DNA from: Beijerinckiaceae bacterium
GTDB lineage: Bacteria > Pseudomonadota > Alphaproteobacteria > Rhizobiales > Beijerinckiaceae
Assembly (NCBI GenBank): GCA_947370975.1
Contig: CANBNG010000001.1
Span: 186,001-250,000 of the forward strand
Length of the DNA: 64,000 nucleotides
Direction of reading: 5' to 3'
Positions within the stretch are counted from its first letter, which is position 1, and every line of letters begins with the position of its first letter. The position numbers and the translations under genes were made by a program. Under the pieces are notes generated by a model that had not been told where the DNA came from, ran no database searches, and saw only the letters and a program-made list of their open reading frames with translations. Positions 33,990 to 43,111 of this stretch are shown one piece after another.

Positions 33990-35468
33990 ATGAGCGACAA
34001 CGACAAGCCCGTGATTGCCTATAACGATCTGCGCGCATGGATTGCCGAGGCCGAGCGCCTCGGCGAAGTGAAGACGCTGCAAAATTGTAGCTGGGAAGAA
34101 GACATCGGCCTTGTCGCCGAGGCAATCCTGCGCGCCGAAAACGGCCCCTGCGTGGTGTTTGAGGATGTGCCGGGCTGCCCCAAGGGCTTCCGACTTCTGC
34201 TCAACATGTTTGCGGGCCGCCGCCGCAACATGACGCTGGGCTTTCCGCCCGACCTGACCAAATGGGAATTGAGCGACGGCTATCGCGCCCACTTTCTGAA
34301 GGATCAGAAAAGCATTCCCCATGAAATGGTCGAGACCGGGCCCATCTTTGAAAACATCCTCATGGGCGACGATGTGGATGTGACGAAATTCCCCTCGCCG
34401 ATCTGGCACGAGCGCGACGGTGGCCGCTACATCGGCACCGGCACCTATTCGATCACGCAAGACCCCGACGAGGGCTGGTATAATGCCGGCGCCTATCGCG
34501 GCCAGGTGTTCGATGCAAAGACCGTCGGCATTCTGATGGCGGCCGGCCATCACGGCGCGATCCATTGCGATAAATATTTCAAGAAGGGCGAACCCATGCC
34601 CGTCGCCATGGTGGTGGGCGGCGATCCGCTCGCCTTCCTGCTCGGTGGACTTGAAGCGCCCTATGGCACGTTTGAATTCGACATGATCGGGGGCATGCGC
34701 GGGCGCGCCGAAAAGATGGTGCGCGGCAAGGTCACAGGCCTGCCGATCCCCGCCAATGCGGAAATCGTGATCGAAGGCTTTGTGCATCCCGACCGCAAGA
34801 TCATCGAGGGGCCGTTCGGGGAATGGACCGGACATTACGCAGGCGGCGCCAAGCCCTGCCCGGTGATCGACATCAAGGCGATCTATCACCGCAACAACCC
34901 GATCCTGCTCGGCGTGCCGCCAATGGGCGCCGGCCCGGACGAAATGGCGCGCTACCGCGCCGTGATGCGCTCAGGCATGATCAAGCAGAACATGACCAAT
35001 GCAGGCGTGCCCGATGTGCAGCAGGTCTGGTGCCACGAAGTGGGTGGCGCACGCATGTTCCACGGCGTCTCCATCAAGCAGCGCTATCCGGGCCATGCCA
35101 TTCAGGCGGGCACGATTGCCGCCCAATGCGGCGGCTCGGCCTATGCATCGAAATATATTGTCGTCACCGATGACGACATCGACGTGACCTCGCTCGACTC
35201 GCTCATCTGGGCGATGCTCACGCGCTCGGATCCGCGCGAGTCGATCCAGATCATCGATGGCGTGTGGGACTCGCCCGCCGATCCGCGCATTCCGCCTGAA
35301 AAGCGCAAGGTTGGCGACATCACCCATTCGGTCGCCATCATCAACGCCTGTCGCCCGTTTCACTGGCGCGACCAGTTCCCGCTGGCGAATACGCCAAGCG
35401 AGGCGGTGGCGCGCAAGGCGCGCGAGAAATTCGGCTGGCTTCTGGGAGAGCCAGGCGCGCAGGGCTGA
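33990..35468 (+). CDS. UbiD-family prenylated-FMN decarboxylase
   Basis: 492 residues. UbiD enzymes interconvert aromatic or unsaturated acids and their decarboxylated products using prenyl-FMN made by UbiX. The catalytic triad R170 (GAYRGQ), E273 and E278 (EGPFGEW) matches R173, E277 and E282 of fungal Fdc1. Also YIGTGTYSIT for the cofactor and the C-terminal arm. Third gene of the operon, 20 bases after the hydrolase. No ubiX lies in the window, so the cofactor must come from elsewhere. The family spans ubiquinone synthesis, ferulate, phenylphosphate and pyrrole acids. The operon context argues for a catabolic aromatic or heteroaromatic acid. Confidence 0.93.
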   Translation: MSDNDKPVIAYNDLRAWIAEAERLGEVKTLQNCSWEEDIGLVAEAILRAENGPCVVFEDVPGCPKGFRLLLNMFAGRRRNMTLGFPPDLTKWELSDGYRAHFLKDQKSIPHEMVETGPIFENILMGDDVDVTKFPSPIWHERDGGRYIGTGTYSITQDPDEGWYNAGAYRGQVFDAKTVGILMAAGHHGAIHCDKYFKKGEPMPVAMVVGGDPLAFLLGGLEAPYGTFEFDMIGGMRGRAEKMVRGKVTGLPIPANAEIVIEGFVHPDRKIIEGPFGEWTGHYAGGAKPCPVIDIKAIYHRNNPILLGVPPMGAGPDEMARYRAVMRSGMIKQNMTNAGVPDVQQVWCHEVGGARMFHGVSIKQRYPGHAIQAGTIAAQCGGSAYASKYIVVTDDDIDVTSLDSLIWAMLTRSDPRESIQIIDGVWDSPADPRIPPEKRKVGDITHSVAIINACRPFHWRDQFPLANTPSEAVARKAREKFGWLLGEPGAQG

Positions 35469-35524
35469 GCCAACGTACAAAAATAGAACCGGCGCTGGAC
35501 GCCGGACATTTCACGGAGGAAGCG

Positions 35525-36601
35525 ATGACAAAGATCAAAGCTCGCAAACATAGCCGGATCGGCCTTGTGTCCAGCATATTGCTCTCGACCGCGCTCGTAG
35601 GCGCGGGCACGGTCGGCGCGCAGGCGCAGGCTGCCGAGGATTTCTACAAGGGCAAGACCATGACTGTCGTGGTCGGCGCTTCGACCGGCGGCGGCGTCGA
35701 TCTTTTCGCGCGCATGGTTGCCCGCCATATCGGGAAGTTCATTCCCGGCTCCCCGACCGTAATCGTGCAGAATATGCCTGGCGCAGGCTCGCTTGTGGCC
35801 GCCAAGCACCTCTACACGATTGCGCCCAAGGACGGCACGCATATGGCCAGCGTGTTGCCGGGCGCGTTTTTCGATCCGCTGTTCAATCCGCAGCCGGGCG
35901 ATTCAAAAGACAAATATGATCCGACGAAGTTCAACTTCATCGGTAACGGCAATGCGGAATCCCTCGTCTGCCTGAGCCGCACGGATTCGCCGATCCAGAA
36001 AAACGACGACATGTACAACAAGGAATTCATCGTCGGGACGCCCGGCGGTGGCAGCCTCGTGCATGTCTATACGACCGTGCTGCGCAATCTTCTCAACGCC
36101 AAGCTCAAGATCGTCACCGGCTATCCGGGCACGAAGGAAATCGTGCTCGCGGTGCAAACCGGCGAAGTGCAGGGCGTGTGCGGCTTCTCCTATTCCTCCG
36201 CCAAGCTGCAATTCCCCGACGCGCTGGAAGGCAAGGGCCAGCAGCGCATCATCGCGCAGGTGGGCTCGGTCGGTTATCCCGAACTCGACAAGGCGGGCAT
36301 TCCCCTGACCATCGATTCCGCGAAGGACAAGGAAACCCGCGACGCGCTCGAAATCTTTTATTCGCAGGGACTTTATGTCCGCGCCTTCATGATGCCGCCG
36401 GGTGTTGCCAAGGACCGCGTCGATCTGGTGCGCAAATCCTTCATGGCGACGATCCACAGCCAGGCGCTTCAGGATGAGGCGGCCAAGCTGATGACCGATG
36501 CCGAGCCGAACTCCGGCGAAGACATGGAAGCCATGGTGCACAAGGTCTATTCGGCCTCGCCCGTGCTGATCGATCGCATCAAGAAAGCCATGGCCCAGTA
36601 A
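35525..36601 (+). CDS. Bug/TctC-family periplasmic binding protein
   Basis: 358 residues with a signal peptide ending AQAQAAE. Two lobes of the tripartite tricarboxylate binding family: MTVVVGASTGGGVDLFARMVARHIGKFIPGSPTVIVQNMPGAGS with the glycine-rich ligand loop, and IVTGYPGTKEIVLAVQTGEVQG. Binds a carboxylate ligand for uptake or for sensing. No TctA or TctB membrane genes are nearby. Its sequence is closer to the third Bug protein at 41.9 kb (shared QNMPG.G, GYPG/GYKG, long form) than to the one two genes downstream. Confidence 0.88.
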   Translation: MTKIKARKHSRIGLVSSILLSTALVGAGTVGAQAQAAEDFYKGKTMTVVVGASTGGGVDLFARMVARHIGKFIPGSPTVIVQNMPGAGSLVAAKHLYTIAPKDGTHMASVLPGAFFDPLFNPQPGDSKDKYDPTKFNFIGNGNAESLVCLSRTDSPIQKNDDMYNKEFIVGTPGGGSLVHVYTTVLRNLLNAKLKIVTGYPGTKEIVLAVQTGEVQGVCGFSYSSAKLQFPDALEGKGQQRIIAQVGSVGYPELDKAGIPLTIDSAKDKETRDALEIFYSQGLYVRAFMMPPGVAKDRVDLVRKSFMATIHSQALQDEAAKLMTDAEPNSGEDMEAMVHKVYSASPVLIDRIKKAMAQ

Positions 36602-36604
36602 AAC

Positions 36605-38224
36605 ATGCGCGCAGACTTCGATTATATCATCGTCGGCGCAGGCTCTGCCGGCTGCACGCTCGCCAATCGTCTGACACAAGACGGCAAGGCGAGTGTGCTG
36701 CTGGTGGAGGCCGGCGGTTGGGACCGCGATCCCTGGATCAACATTCCGCTCGGCTGGCCGCGCATTCTTCTGCAACGCCTGCATGACTGGATGTATTTCT
36801 GCGAGCCCGAAGCAAGCATGGGCGGGCGCGCCATTGAATGCGCACGCGGCAAGGTGATTGGCGGCTCGTCATCCATCAACGCTATGGCCTTCGTGCGCGG
36901 CAACAAGGCAGACTTCAACCGCTGGGCGGCAAAAGGCCTGCCCGGCTGGTCGCACGATGACGTGCTGCCCTTTTTCAGGAAGCTCGAAAACTGGACGGGC
37001 GCAGGCTCGCAGCTGCGCGGCGCTGGCGGCCCGTTGCATGTGCAACCCTCCACCTTTGCCGACCCGCTTGTAGATGCCTATCTGCAGGCAGGCATGGATG
37101 CAGGCCATCCCTTCACCGATGATTATAATGGCGCGCAGCAGGAAGGTTTTTGCCGCTGGCAAATGACCATCCGCAACGGGCGGCGCTGGAGCGCGGCGGA
37201 TGCCTATCTGCACCCTGCCCGCGCACGGCCCAATCTTCATATTCTCACCAAGGCGCTGGTGACGCGCGTTCTGCTCGAGCGCAATGTCGCGCAGGGCATT
37301 GAATGGCGCGAACACGGGCGTCTCTGGCAGGCGCACGCGCGCCGCGAGGTCATTGTCAGCGGCGGCGCAATCAATTCGCCGCAGCTGCTGATGCTCTCTG
37401 GCATCGGCAATGCCGACGACTTGCGCTCGCACAAGATCTCTGTCGCGCAGGCGCTTCCGGGCGTCGGGCAGAATTTGCAGGACCATATTTCGGCCGCCGT
37501 CCATTACGCGCGCAAGGCGCCGGGCCCCCTCCATGCCACGATGCGGTTCGACAGGATCGTGACCGACCTCGCACGCACCTATTTCTTCGGCACAGGCGTT
37601 TCGAACGATCTGCCGAGCGGTGCAATGGCCTATCTCAAGAGCGACGCATCGCAAGATATTCCCGATCTGCAATTCCTTTTCAATGCGGCGCCCATGACGG
37701 CAACGCCCTGGCTTGCGCCCTTCCGTCGCCCCTATGACGACGGCTTTGCCTGCCGCGCCGTGCTGCTGCGCCCGGAAAGCCGTGGCCATGTCGCGCTGCG
37801 CACAAGCGATCCTGCCGACCTTGTCACCATCAAGCAAAACTTCCTCCAGACTGCGAAAGACCGGCAGGTTCTGCATGCAGGCTTGCGGATGATCGCCGAT
37901 ATCGGCGCGCAACCCGTGCTCGCGCCGTTCATCAAGAAGCAGGTCGCGCCCAATCCGCAGGATATGTCGGATGCAGCGCTCGATGCACATATTGCCGCGA
38001 CGGGCATCACCGTCCACCACCCCGCAGGCACCTGCAAAATGGGCCCTGCGCGCGATCCCCAAGCCGTGGTGGACGCAAGCTGCCGCGTGCATGGCGTTGA
38101 ACGTCTGCGCGTGGTCGATGCCTCGGTGATGCCAGATCTCGTTGGCGGCAACATCAATGCCGCCGTCATCATGATTGCCGAGAAAATCGCGCACGATATT
38201 AATTCACAAGGGAGCCACGCATGA
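36605..38224 (+). CDS. GMC-family FAD-dependent oxidoreductase
   Basis: 539 residues. Oxidises an alcohol to an aldehyde or acid, like choline dehydrogenase. Seen: FAD motif DYIIVGAGSAGCTLANRL, the first GMC signature GKVIGGSSSINAMAFVRGN, the second signature GGAINSPQLLMLSGIG, and the catalytic histidine in GITVHHPAGTCKMG with a VVDASVMPDLVGGNINA end. No signal peptide, so cytoplasmic. Starts three bases after the binding protein gene and overlaps the next start by four bases (ATGA), so it is translationally coupled in the operon. Confidence 0.93.
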   Translation: MRADFDYIIVGAGSAGCTLANRLTQDGKASVLLVEAGGWDRDPWINIPLGWPRILLQRLHDWMYFCEPEASMGGRAIECARGKVIGGSSSINAMAFVRGNKADFNRWAAKGLPGWSHDDVLPFFRKLENWTGAGSQLRGAGGPLHVQPSTFADPLVDAYLQAGMDAGHPFTDDYNGAQQEGFCRWQMTIRNGRRWSAADAYLHPARARPNLHILTKALVTRVLLERNVAQGIEWREHGRLWQAHARREVIVSGGAINSPQLLMLSGIGNADDLRSHKISVAQALPGVGQNLQDHISAAVHYARKAPGPLHATMRFDRIVTDLARTYFFGTGVSNDLPSGAMAYLKSDASQDIPDLQFLFNAAPMTATPWLAPFRRPYDDGFACRAVLLRPESRGHVALRTSDPADLVTIKQNFLQTAKDRQVLHAGLRMIADIGAQPVLAPFIKKQVAPNPQDMSDAALDAHIAATGITVHHPAGTCKMGPARDPQAVVDASCRVHGVERLRVVDASVMPDLVGGNINAAVIMIAEKIAHDINSQGSHA

Positions 38225-39183
38225 TCAAGGCCGCACTTGCCGTCCTCGCCGCGACACTTGCCTGCACCCTGCCCGCACGGGCCGCGGACTGGCCAACAGC
38301 GCCCGTGCGCGTTGTTGTTCCTTATGCTGCGGGCGGCGCGGCCGATGTCATGGGCCGCGTGTTCATGGAATCGGTGAGCGGAAAACTCGGCCAGCAATTC
38401 GTCATCGAGAACCAGGCCGGGGCCGGTGGCCTGCTTGCAGCGCGCGCCGTCGCTCGTACGCCTGCCGATGGCAAGACATTCATCATCTCGGGCATGGCCT
38501 CCCATGTGCTCGCACCCCTGATGAGCAAAGAGCCGGGCTTTGATCCCAATCGCGATGTCACCCATATCGGGTATTTTGGCGGCGCGCCGAGCGTGCTTCT
38601 CGCGCACCCTTCAACGGGCGTGAAAGACATGCAGGGCTTTCTGGCCGCAGCACGCAAAACAACCGAGGGCATCGAATATCTGTCGCCGGGTGTGGGCACC
38701 GGCGGCCATATAGCCGCAGCTTATCTAGCCGAGAAGGAAAACATCAAGCTGGTGCATGTGCCCTACAAGGGCGGCGGCGCAGCCATTTTCGATGTCGTCG
38801 CGGGCCATGTGAAATTTGCCAGCATGAACTGGTCAACCGCGCGCGAACATGTTGCCAGCGGCGCCCTGATCCCGATTGCCGTCACATCTGAAAACCGCCT
38901 TCCCGAGCGCCCGGATGTGCCGACCTTCCGCGAGCTCGGCTACAAGGATCTCGTCATGACGACATGGTACGCGATCTCCGGACCGCCCGGCATCCCCGCT
39001 GACATCGTGACGCGCCTCAACAAGGCTGTGATTGCATCGCTCGATGATCCGCGCGTGAAGCGCCAGCTCGCGCTCGAAGCCGCCGAACCCCGCGCCATGA
39101 GCCCGGCTGAGGTTTCAGCATTCATCAAAGGCCAATATGATCAGTGGGAACCTGTCGCGCATAAATTGCGCGACAAGCAGTAA
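38221..39183 (+). CDS. Bug/TctC-family periplasmic binding protein (second copy)
   Basis: 320 residues with signal peptide ending ARAAD. Standard short TctC form: VRVVVPYAAGGAADVMGRVFMES, FVIENQAGAGGLLAA, HVPYKGGGAAIFDVVAGHVKF, and MTTWYAISGPPGIPADIVTRLNKAV. Clearly a different branch from the two longer Bug proteins of this island. ATGA overlap with the GMC gene. Again without TctAB partners. Confidence 0.92.
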   Translation: MIKAALAVLAATLACTLPARAADWPTAPVRVVVPYAAGGAADVMGRVFMESVSGKLGQQFVIENQAGAGGLLAARAVARTPADGKTFIISGMASHVLAPLMSKEPGFDPNRDVTHIGYFGGAPSVLLAHPSTGVKDMQGFLAAARKTTEGIEYLSPGVGTGGHIAAAYLAEKENIKLVHVPYKGGGAAIFDVVAGHVKFASMNWSTAREHVASGALIPIAVTSENRLPERPDVPTFRELGYKDLVMTTWYAISGPPGIPADIVTRLNKAVIASLDDPRVKRQLALEAAEPRAMSPAEVSAFIKGQYDQWEPVAHKLRDKQ

Positions 39184-39200
39184 GCGCGAGGACGTTCGAG

Positions 39201-40178
39201 ATGCGCATCTGCATCGTTGGAGCCGGATCGATAGGCGGCATGTTGGCCGTGCGCCTTGCCCAGAGCGGCGCGCAGGTCAGCACGCTCGCGCGCGGCGCAA
39301 ACCTTGCCGCCATCCGCGAGAAGGGTCTCACCCTCATTGAAGAGGATGGAACCAACCGCACCGCGCAGATCGCGGCCTCCGCGCAGCTTGCCGACCTCGG
39401 GCAACAGGATGCGATCATCCTCGCCGTCAAGGCGCACCAGCTGGCTGATGCCAGTGCTGGTGTGCGCGAGGCGCTTGCGCCAGACGGCGTCATCGTCACG
39501 GCGCAAAACGGCATTCCGTGGTGGTATTTTTCCAAACTGCCGGGGCCCCATGAAGGGCGCAGAATCGAGAGCGTCGATCCGGGCGGGCGTGTAGCCGCCG
39601 CTTTGCCGGTGGATCGTGTGATCGGCAGTGTGGTCTATCCGGCGGCGGAGATTGTCGCGCCGGGCATCATTCGCCACATCGAAGGCAATCGCTTCAGCCT
39701 TGGCGAGATCGATGGCGCGCAGACGCCGCGCGCCACCGCTTTGTCCGAGGCCTTGCGCGCCGCAGGCTTCAAGGCGCCCGTCATCGGCGATATCCGCAGC
39801 GAGCTGTGGACGAAGCTCTGGGGCAATCTCGCCTTCAACCCGATCAGCGCCTTGACGCGCGCGACGCTGGCCGGCATCTGCGCCAGTGGCCAGTCGCGTG
39901 CGCTGGCCGCCGACATGATGCGCGAGGCGCAGGCCGTGGCCGAGGCGCTTGGCGTGCGCTTCCGCATCCCGCTTGAAAAACGCATCGAGGGCGCAGCCCA
40001 AGTGGGCGAGCACAAGACATCCATGTTGCAGGATGTCGAAGCCGGACGCGCGCTTGAAACCGACGCGCTGGTCGGCGCGGTCGCCGAACTCGGGCGGCTG
40101 ACCGGCGTGCCGACACCTCATATCGACGCTGTGCTCGCCTGCGTGAAATTGCTGGAAGCAACCCTGCTCGCGCGTTAG
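39201..40178 (+). CDS. Ketopantoate reductase-family NADP-dependent dehydrogenase
   Basis: 325 residues. ApbA/PanE fold: N-terminal Rossmann motif RICIVGAGSIGGMLAVRLAQSG, the family loop LAVKAHQL, catalytic lysine region ELWTKLWGNLAFNPISALT, and the C-terminal HKTSMLQDVEAGRALETDALVG. True PanE reduces 2-dehydropantoate in CoA synthesis. Inside this catabolic operon a paralogue acting on another 2-keto or 3-keto acid is more likely. Last operon gene. Its stop is four bases from the stop of a converging hydrolase. Confidence 0.88.
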   Translation: MRICIVGAGSIGGMLAVRLAQSGAQVSTLARGANLAAIREKGLTLIEEDGTNRTAQIAASAQLADLGQQDAIILAVKAHQLADASAGVREALAPDGVIVTAQNGIPWWYFSKLPGPHEGRRIESVDPGGRVAAALPVDRVIGSVVYPAAEIVAPGIIRHIEGNRFSLGEIDGAQTPRATALSEALRAAGFKAPVIGDIRSELWTKLWGNLAFNPISALTRATLAGICASGQSRALAADMMREAQAVAEALGVRFRIPLEKRIEGAAQVGEHKTSMLQDVEAGRALETDALVGAVAELGRLTGVPTPHIDAVLACVKLLEATLLAR

Positions 40179-40182
40179 CTGA

Positions 40183-41031
40183 CTATCGACGCAGCAAATC
40201 GATGGTCATGCTTTCAAACTGCGCCGCCGCGTCCCAGGGTACGAGGTGGCGGCAATCCTCGACAATATGCAGGGCGAGCGTCGGCTCCAGACTTTTGAGC
40301 AGGCTCGCACGTTCGGCCGCCTGTGCGCGATCGTTGCGGCCATAGATCATCAGCAGCGGACAGGCGATCTCTTTCAGCTTGCGCCAGACAGGCGTCTCCT
40401 CGACGGCCTTTTTCTGGCTGGCATCGGCCATGGCGCTGCGCGCGACAAAGGCGGCAAACGCAGGTCCCGTGCTGACTTTGTGGCGCAGCGCAAGCTCGTC
40501 ATCCGTGATGAACTCATGATGGAAGAGATTGGCCTCAAGCAGCTTTCGCGTGTCCTCCCGTGTCGGCTCCTTCAAGGCCATGCGGCGTTCGAGCCTCTGC
40601 TGGGCCTCCGGGGCCTTGTCCTTTGCGCCCTCGATCGGCGGCAGCAGGCTTCCCGTGCCCAGAATGACAAGATGGCTGAAGGCCTGCGGATCTTTCAAGG
40701 CGAGCCGAACCGCCATGCCGCCGGCCTGCGAATGGGCGACGATTGCCGGACGCTCAAGCCCCAGAGCCGCGAGGAATTTGGGAAGGCTGTCGCGCCGATA
40801 GCCATTGGAATGATCGGCGGGCGTATCCGACAGGCCAAAGCCCGGTTGATCGAAAGCAATGGCGCGAAAGCCAGCCTCAGCCAGCGGCTGCAAATTGCGC
40901 AGGAACACATCGGCGGAAGAACCAAGCGAACCGCCATGCAGAAGCACGATGGCGGGTCCACGCCCCGCCTCGACATAACGCAGGCGCAGGCCATCGATGG
41001 TGACGAACCGATCTTCAAACAAGCTGGTCAT
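40183..41031 (-). CDS. Alpha/beta hydrolase (meta-cleavage-product-hydrolase-like)
   Basis: 282 residues, cytoplasmic. HGGSLGSSADVFLRNLQPL (oxyanion), AFDQPGFGLSDTP, nucleophile in VAHSQAGGMAVRLALKDP, acid in LMIYGRNDRAQ and histidine in VEDCRHLVPWDAA. The pattern fits the MhpC/BphD group that hydrolyses C-C bonds of ring-cleavage products, although many relatives are esterases or lactonases. Downstream of the VOC gene on the same strand; a ring-opening followed by a C-C hydrolase would be a natural pair. Confidence 0.85.
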   Translation of the reverse strand: MTSLFEDRFVTIDGLRLRYVEAGRGPAIVLLHGGSLGSSADVFLRNLQPLAEAGFRAIAFDQPGFGLSDTPADHSNGYRRDSLPKFLAALGLERPAIVAHSQAGGMAVRLALKDPQAFSHLVILGTGSLLPPIEGAKDKAPEAQQRLERRMALKEPTREDTRKLLEANLFHHEFITDDELALRHKVSTGPAFAAFVARSAMADASQKKAVEETPVWRKLKEIACPLLMIYGRNDRAQAAERASLLKSLEPTLALHIVEDCRHLVPWDAAAQFESMTIDLLRR

Positions 41032-41088
41032 GGAGCACTGTAATCCTCAAGGCGCGACGGGCGGAGCAAGCCCCGCCCGCGCTGAAAC

Positions 41089-41898
41089 TCAGACGCGCTG
41101 CGACACCGAGATCATGGTGAAATCGGGGTCCGAGAGGAACCAGTCGCCCATCGGACATTGCCTCTTCAGCAAGTCGAGCCGCGCGCTCTGCTCAGGCCCG
41201 CCACCCACCGGGATCGGTTGCAGGCAGGGATTGATACCAACGGCGTCCTCGAGATCCTTCTTCACTGCATCGATGCTCTCGACCTCGAAGCCGACATGAT
41301 CCATGCCTGTCGGCAGAATGCTCTGGCCGATGTAATTCTTGATCTTGTAGGGGATGATAACCAGCGAGACCTTGCCGTCGGAGAGGTAATGATTGGGATC
41401 GTCGGGCCTGGAATTCTGCTCCTTGAGGCCAAAGACATCGCTGTAGAAGCGCGCCATTTTATCGGGGCGCAGCGTGCGCAGCGCGACATGGCTGATGCGG
41501 CGCTCGGCCTGCTCGCCGCTGTTTTCGACATAGATCGCGTCGCGGTTCTTCATCTGGGCCTGGGAAATGTCGAAGACATTGCCATCGGGATCATTGGCTG
41601 AAATGCCGGCGAAGGGGCGCGTCGAAGGGCGCTGCACATAATCGGCCATCGGAAAGGCCTTCATGCGTTCGAAGGTCTCTTCCACACTATCGACCTGAAT
41701 GCCGAAATGATCGAGTCCGGCGGGGCGTCCTGCCTTGCGCGGATTGATGTTGAGGCCGACATAGCCATCGCCCACTGTGACCGCGCGCACGGGGCGATCC
41801 TTGTCGGATTTCTTCATCTTGAAGATCGCCTGATAATAGCAGGCAATCAGCGAATATTGCTGGCTGACGATAGCCACATGATTGATCTTGGCAGGCAT
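41089..41898 (-). CDS. Two-domain VOC-family protein (extradiol-dioxygenase-like)
   Basis: 269 residues made of two vicinal-oxygen-chelate modules, about 5-120 and 130-265. Histidines that could bind metal are in INHVAI and LDHFGIQ (first module) and ISHVAL and MDHVGFEV (second module). The closing acidic ligand is aspartate in DPDGNVFD in the first, while the second has DPDFTMISVS without a Glu at that place. So it resembles 2,3-dihydroxybiphenyl dioxygenase in layout but may bind metal only in the first module or not at all. Start set by a strong AAGGAGG. Between a Bug gene and a C-C-hydrolase-like gene. Confidence 0.8.
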   Translation of the reverse strand: MPAKINHVAIVSQQYSLIACYYQAIFKMKKSDKDRPVRAVTVGDGYVGLNINPRKAGRPAGLDHFGIQVDSVEETFERMKAFPMADYVQRPSTRPFAGISANDPDGNVFDISQAQMKNRDAIYVENSGEQAERRISHVALRTLRPDKMARFYSDVFGLKEQNSRPDDPNHYLSDGKVSLVIIPYKIKNYIGQSILPTGMDHVGFEVESIDAVKKDLEDAVGINPCLQPIPVGGGPEQSARLDLLKRQCPMGDWFLSDPDFTMISVSQRV

Positions 41899-41922
41899 TC
41901 GATCCTCCTTCTTTTCTTGTAA

Positions 41923-42987
41923 TTATTCACCGACGCCTGAGCCGGTGAGATTCATGCTTTCATTGGCAAGCTTGACGATTTCCGGCGGCATTGCATAGGC
42001 GCGCGCCACGATCTGCGCGAGCTTCTCGCCCGGCACTTCGTCGATCTCCAGATTCTGCTTGGTCGCTTCTGCGATGAAGCCGGGATCGTTCATCGCCTTG
42101 TGAAACGCCTCGCGCAAAATCGCGATGCGTTCGGCCGGAACCCCGGGCGGAGCCACAATCGGGCGGTCCATGGCCTGGGGCGAGAGCACCAGTTCAAGCG
42201 TGTTGCGAACGCGTTCGTCCTTGGCAAATTCAACAACGGCGGGCACGTCAGGGAACAGTTTCGAGCGTTCAAGCGCGATCTGGATCGGCACATCGATCAT
42301 ATGCTTGGGAAACCACTCGGGGCGCGTGGAATTGATCGACGAGACAAGCCCGCCGCAGCGGCCATGCACTTCGCCGCGCTCCATGGCGAGGAAAACCTCA
42401 TTGCCGCCCTTGTAGCCGGAAATGACCCTGATCTTGGCGCCAAACAGATTGTTCAGCATGGTCGGCAGGGTCTCCATCTGCGAGCCTGCGCCAGACCCGC
42501 CAACGATGAATTCGCGCTTGACGAGATCGTCCCACGTCTTGATGCCGGACTTGGCCCAGGCGACACACATGGCGCTGGCGGTTGCCAGCGAGCCGATCCA
42601 GTTCATCTGGCGCGGATCGAAACTTGCGGCCTTCACGCCGTAGAGCGGCGCAAAGGGTACGCTTGAATGCACAAGGCCCAGCGCCGTGCCGTCCCGCGGT
42701 GAATTGCCAAACAGCTGGTTCATGGCGCGAATGCCGCCACCCCCTGGCATGTTCTGGATAACGATGGTGGGACGCCCCGGCAGATAGGCCGAGAAGAATG
42801 GCGCGAACGCGCGCGCATAATTTGTGTAGCCGCCGCCCTCGCCCGCACTCAGCACCAGGGAGATCTGCTTGCCCTTGAAAATCTCAGGCGCGGATTGCGC
42901 GCGGACCGATGTCGCCAATCCGACAGATACGGCGCAGATGGCGGCAGACACAGCGCTGCCTTTGGTCCAGCCTTTGGCCATTCCCAT
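41923..42987 (-). CDS. Bug/TctC-family periplasmic binding protein (third copy, long form)
   Basis: 354 residues with a signal peptide ending VRAQS. Contains SAGEGGGYTNYARAFAPFFSAYLPGRPTIVIQNMPGGGGIRA, FIVGGSGAGSQMETLPTMLNNLFGAKIRVISGYKGGNEVFLAMERGEVHGRCGG, a paralogue of the protein at 35.5 kb. Followed after 24 bases by the VOC gene, so probably co-transcribed with it. Start chosen for GGGGAGGG upstream, five codons after another ATG. Confidence 0.88.
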   Translation of the reverse strand: MGMAKGWTKGSAVSAAICAVSVGLATSVRAQSAPEIFKGKQISLVLSAGEGGGYTNYARAFAPFFSAYLPGRPTIVIQNMPGGGGIRAMNQLFGNSPRDGTALGLVHSSVPFAPLYGVKAASFDPRQMNWIGSLATASAMCVAWAKSGIKTWDDLVKREFIVGGSGAGSQMETLPTMLNNLFGAKIRVISGYKGGNEVFLAMERGEVHGRCGGLVSSINSTRPEWFPKHMIDVPIQIALERSKLFPDVPAVVEFAKDERVRNTLELVLSPQAMDRPIVAPPGVPAERIAILREAFHKAMNDPGFIAEATKQNLEIDEVPGEKLAQIVARAYAMPPEIVKLANESMNLTGSGVGE

Positions 42988-43111
42988 GACATCCCTCCCC
43001 AACGAGCTCTAGCGGCTCTGAACCCGCGCGCCCTTCGGCCATGACAGCCGCGGGTGCGTCGGGTGTGAGAAGTTTGCGCCTTGAAACTGGCAGACGTCAA
43101 GCAGACGCGCC

